Shown in pieces: positions 63,551-64,000 of a DNA stretch of 64,000 nucleotides. Location of the stretch: contig NZ_CP109130.1 of NCBI RefSeq assembly GCF_035917975.1, positions 4,340,001 through 4,404,000 of the forward strand, read 5' to 3'. The translations under genes and the position numbers were made by a program. This stretch comes from Streptosporangium sp. NBC_01756. Lineage in GTDB: Bacteria > Actinomycetota > Actinomycetes > Streptosporangiales > Streptosporangiaceae. The notes under the pieces are model-generated. The model was not told the origin of the DNA. It saw only the letters and a list, made by a program, of their open reading frames with translations, and made no database searches. Every line of letters starts with the position of its first letter. The stretch's first letter is position 1.

Positions 63551-64000
63551 GTGGTGCGGGCGACGACCGATCAGGCGATCGACGCGGTTCGGGCGGCCGG
63601 TGGGGGTGACCTGGACCTGGCCCGGCGCGGGCTGACCACGGTGCAGGAGTCCATCCGGCGCCTCTCCGGGGTGACCGGCCTCGACCTGTCCGGCAATCGG
63701 CTCACGTCGTTGCCCAACTGGATCGGGAGCCTCGCCGACCTCACGCGGCTGGACCTGTCCGACAATGCCCTGTCGGTGCTGCCAGACGCAATTGGCGATC
63801 CCACCAACCTCCGCGAGCTGCGCCTCAAGAACACCCGCATCTCGGCGCTGCCGGCGAGCATCGGCAAGCTCACCAGGATCGCCACACTGGACGTGGACTA
63901 CAACCAGCTCACCGAACCCCTTGCCCCGTCGGCTACTTTCGGTTGCCCCGTATGCGGGCGGCCGACATGCGATTCATGGCAGATCGGGATGGGCGTCTCA
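63551..64000 (+). CDS. Leucine-rich-repeat protein (partial, runs off the window)
   Basis: The frame opens at GTG 63551 and is still open at 64000 (150 codons). Four repeats of the bacterial LRR type are seen: VTGLDLSGNRLTSLPNWIG, LTRLDLSDNALSVLPDAIG, LRELRLKNTRISALPASIG and IATLDVDYNQLTEPL. After them comes CPVCGRPTCDSW, a possible small metal-binding piece. Such proteins mediate protein-protein contact. The gene's end and any further domains are outside the window. Confidence 0.8.
   Translation, partial: MVRATTDQAIDAVRAAGGGDLDLARRGLTTVQESIRRLSGVTGLDLSGNRLTSLPNWIGSLADLTRLDLSDNALSVLPDAIGDPTNLRELRLKNTRISALPASIGKLTRIATLDVDYNQLTEPLAPSATFGCPVCGRPTCDSWQIGMGVS

Overview
The window is high-GC DNA with GTG/TTG starts, dense overlapping genes and actinobacterial marker genes: a Bpa/PafE proteasome activator, SpoIIAA/RsbW-type partner-switching proteins, DUF6412, an EspI-like ATPase, MptB/GT87-type mannosyltransferases and a RepSA-type plasmid replication fragment. 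It fits a filamentous actinomycete of the Streptosporangiaceae type (inferred from gene content, not proven). serS-pheA, a parS-like palindrome at 52153-52170 and DnaA boxes at 60027-60070 suggest the chromosomal core, probably within reach of oriC, although oriC itself is not present.

Layout. 0.2-4.5 kb: a serine-kinase-type ATPase, a YidC/DUF6412/small membrane protein operon, an orphan response regulator, an anti-sigma antagonist and a GT2 glycosyltransferase. 4.7-9.7 kb: envelope genes, two polytopic mannosyltransferases around an alkaline-phosphatase-like membrane protein. 9.7-19.7 kb: pheA, serS, a TetR/monooxygenase pair with four operator copies, cspA, a HAD phosphatase, bpa, a quinone oxidoreductase and a large EspI-like ATPase. 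19.8-25.2 kb: tRNA-Ser(UGA) followed by a decayed integrative element (5'-truncated tyrosine recombinase, arm-type repeats, a tRNA-Lys-like att core), a SapA-like secreted protein, a GNAT, a TetR/membrane operon and a truncated AraC regulator.

25.3-42.4 kb is the most interesting block: a glycan-scavenging locus. It has a sugar ABC importer (binding protein and two permeases, no ATPase), a Tat-exported GHL10/DUF187 hydrolase, a GH36 alpha-galactosidase, a GH13 alpha-glucosidase, a ManNAc-6-P epimerase (nanE), a ROK sugar kinase, two Gfo/Idh/MocA dehydrogenases, a DUF4127 protein and two GntR/HutC regulators. A palindrome GGTATATACC stands before the importer operon, one gntR and nanE; a different palindrome stands before the other gntR. 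The simplest reading is secreted and cytoplasmic breakdown of a ManNAc-containing glycan that also carries Gal and Glc, a combination I do not recognise as a described pathway.

43-60 kb: a shortened PPDK-like dikinase, several regulator/target pairs with readable operators (TetR/DUF4267, MarR/flavin genes, MarR/YceI), a VapBC-like pair, PrsW, a Nudix protein, an M15 peptidase, an AAA-type ATPase, a MauE/double-psi-barrel redox pair and a SigE-family sigma factor. 60.1-63.3 kb: tRNA-Ser(GCU), with arm-type repeats, two IS3 remnants in the same orientation and an AICE replication-initiator fragment fused to IS3 orfB, around a YunG-like gene and an aldo/keto reductase. The window ends inside a leucine-rich-repeat gene.

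Most long open frames antisense to the genes above are GC-skew shadows and were left out. Intergenic tandem repeats (units of about 21, 29, 54 and 61 bp) are unusually frequent.
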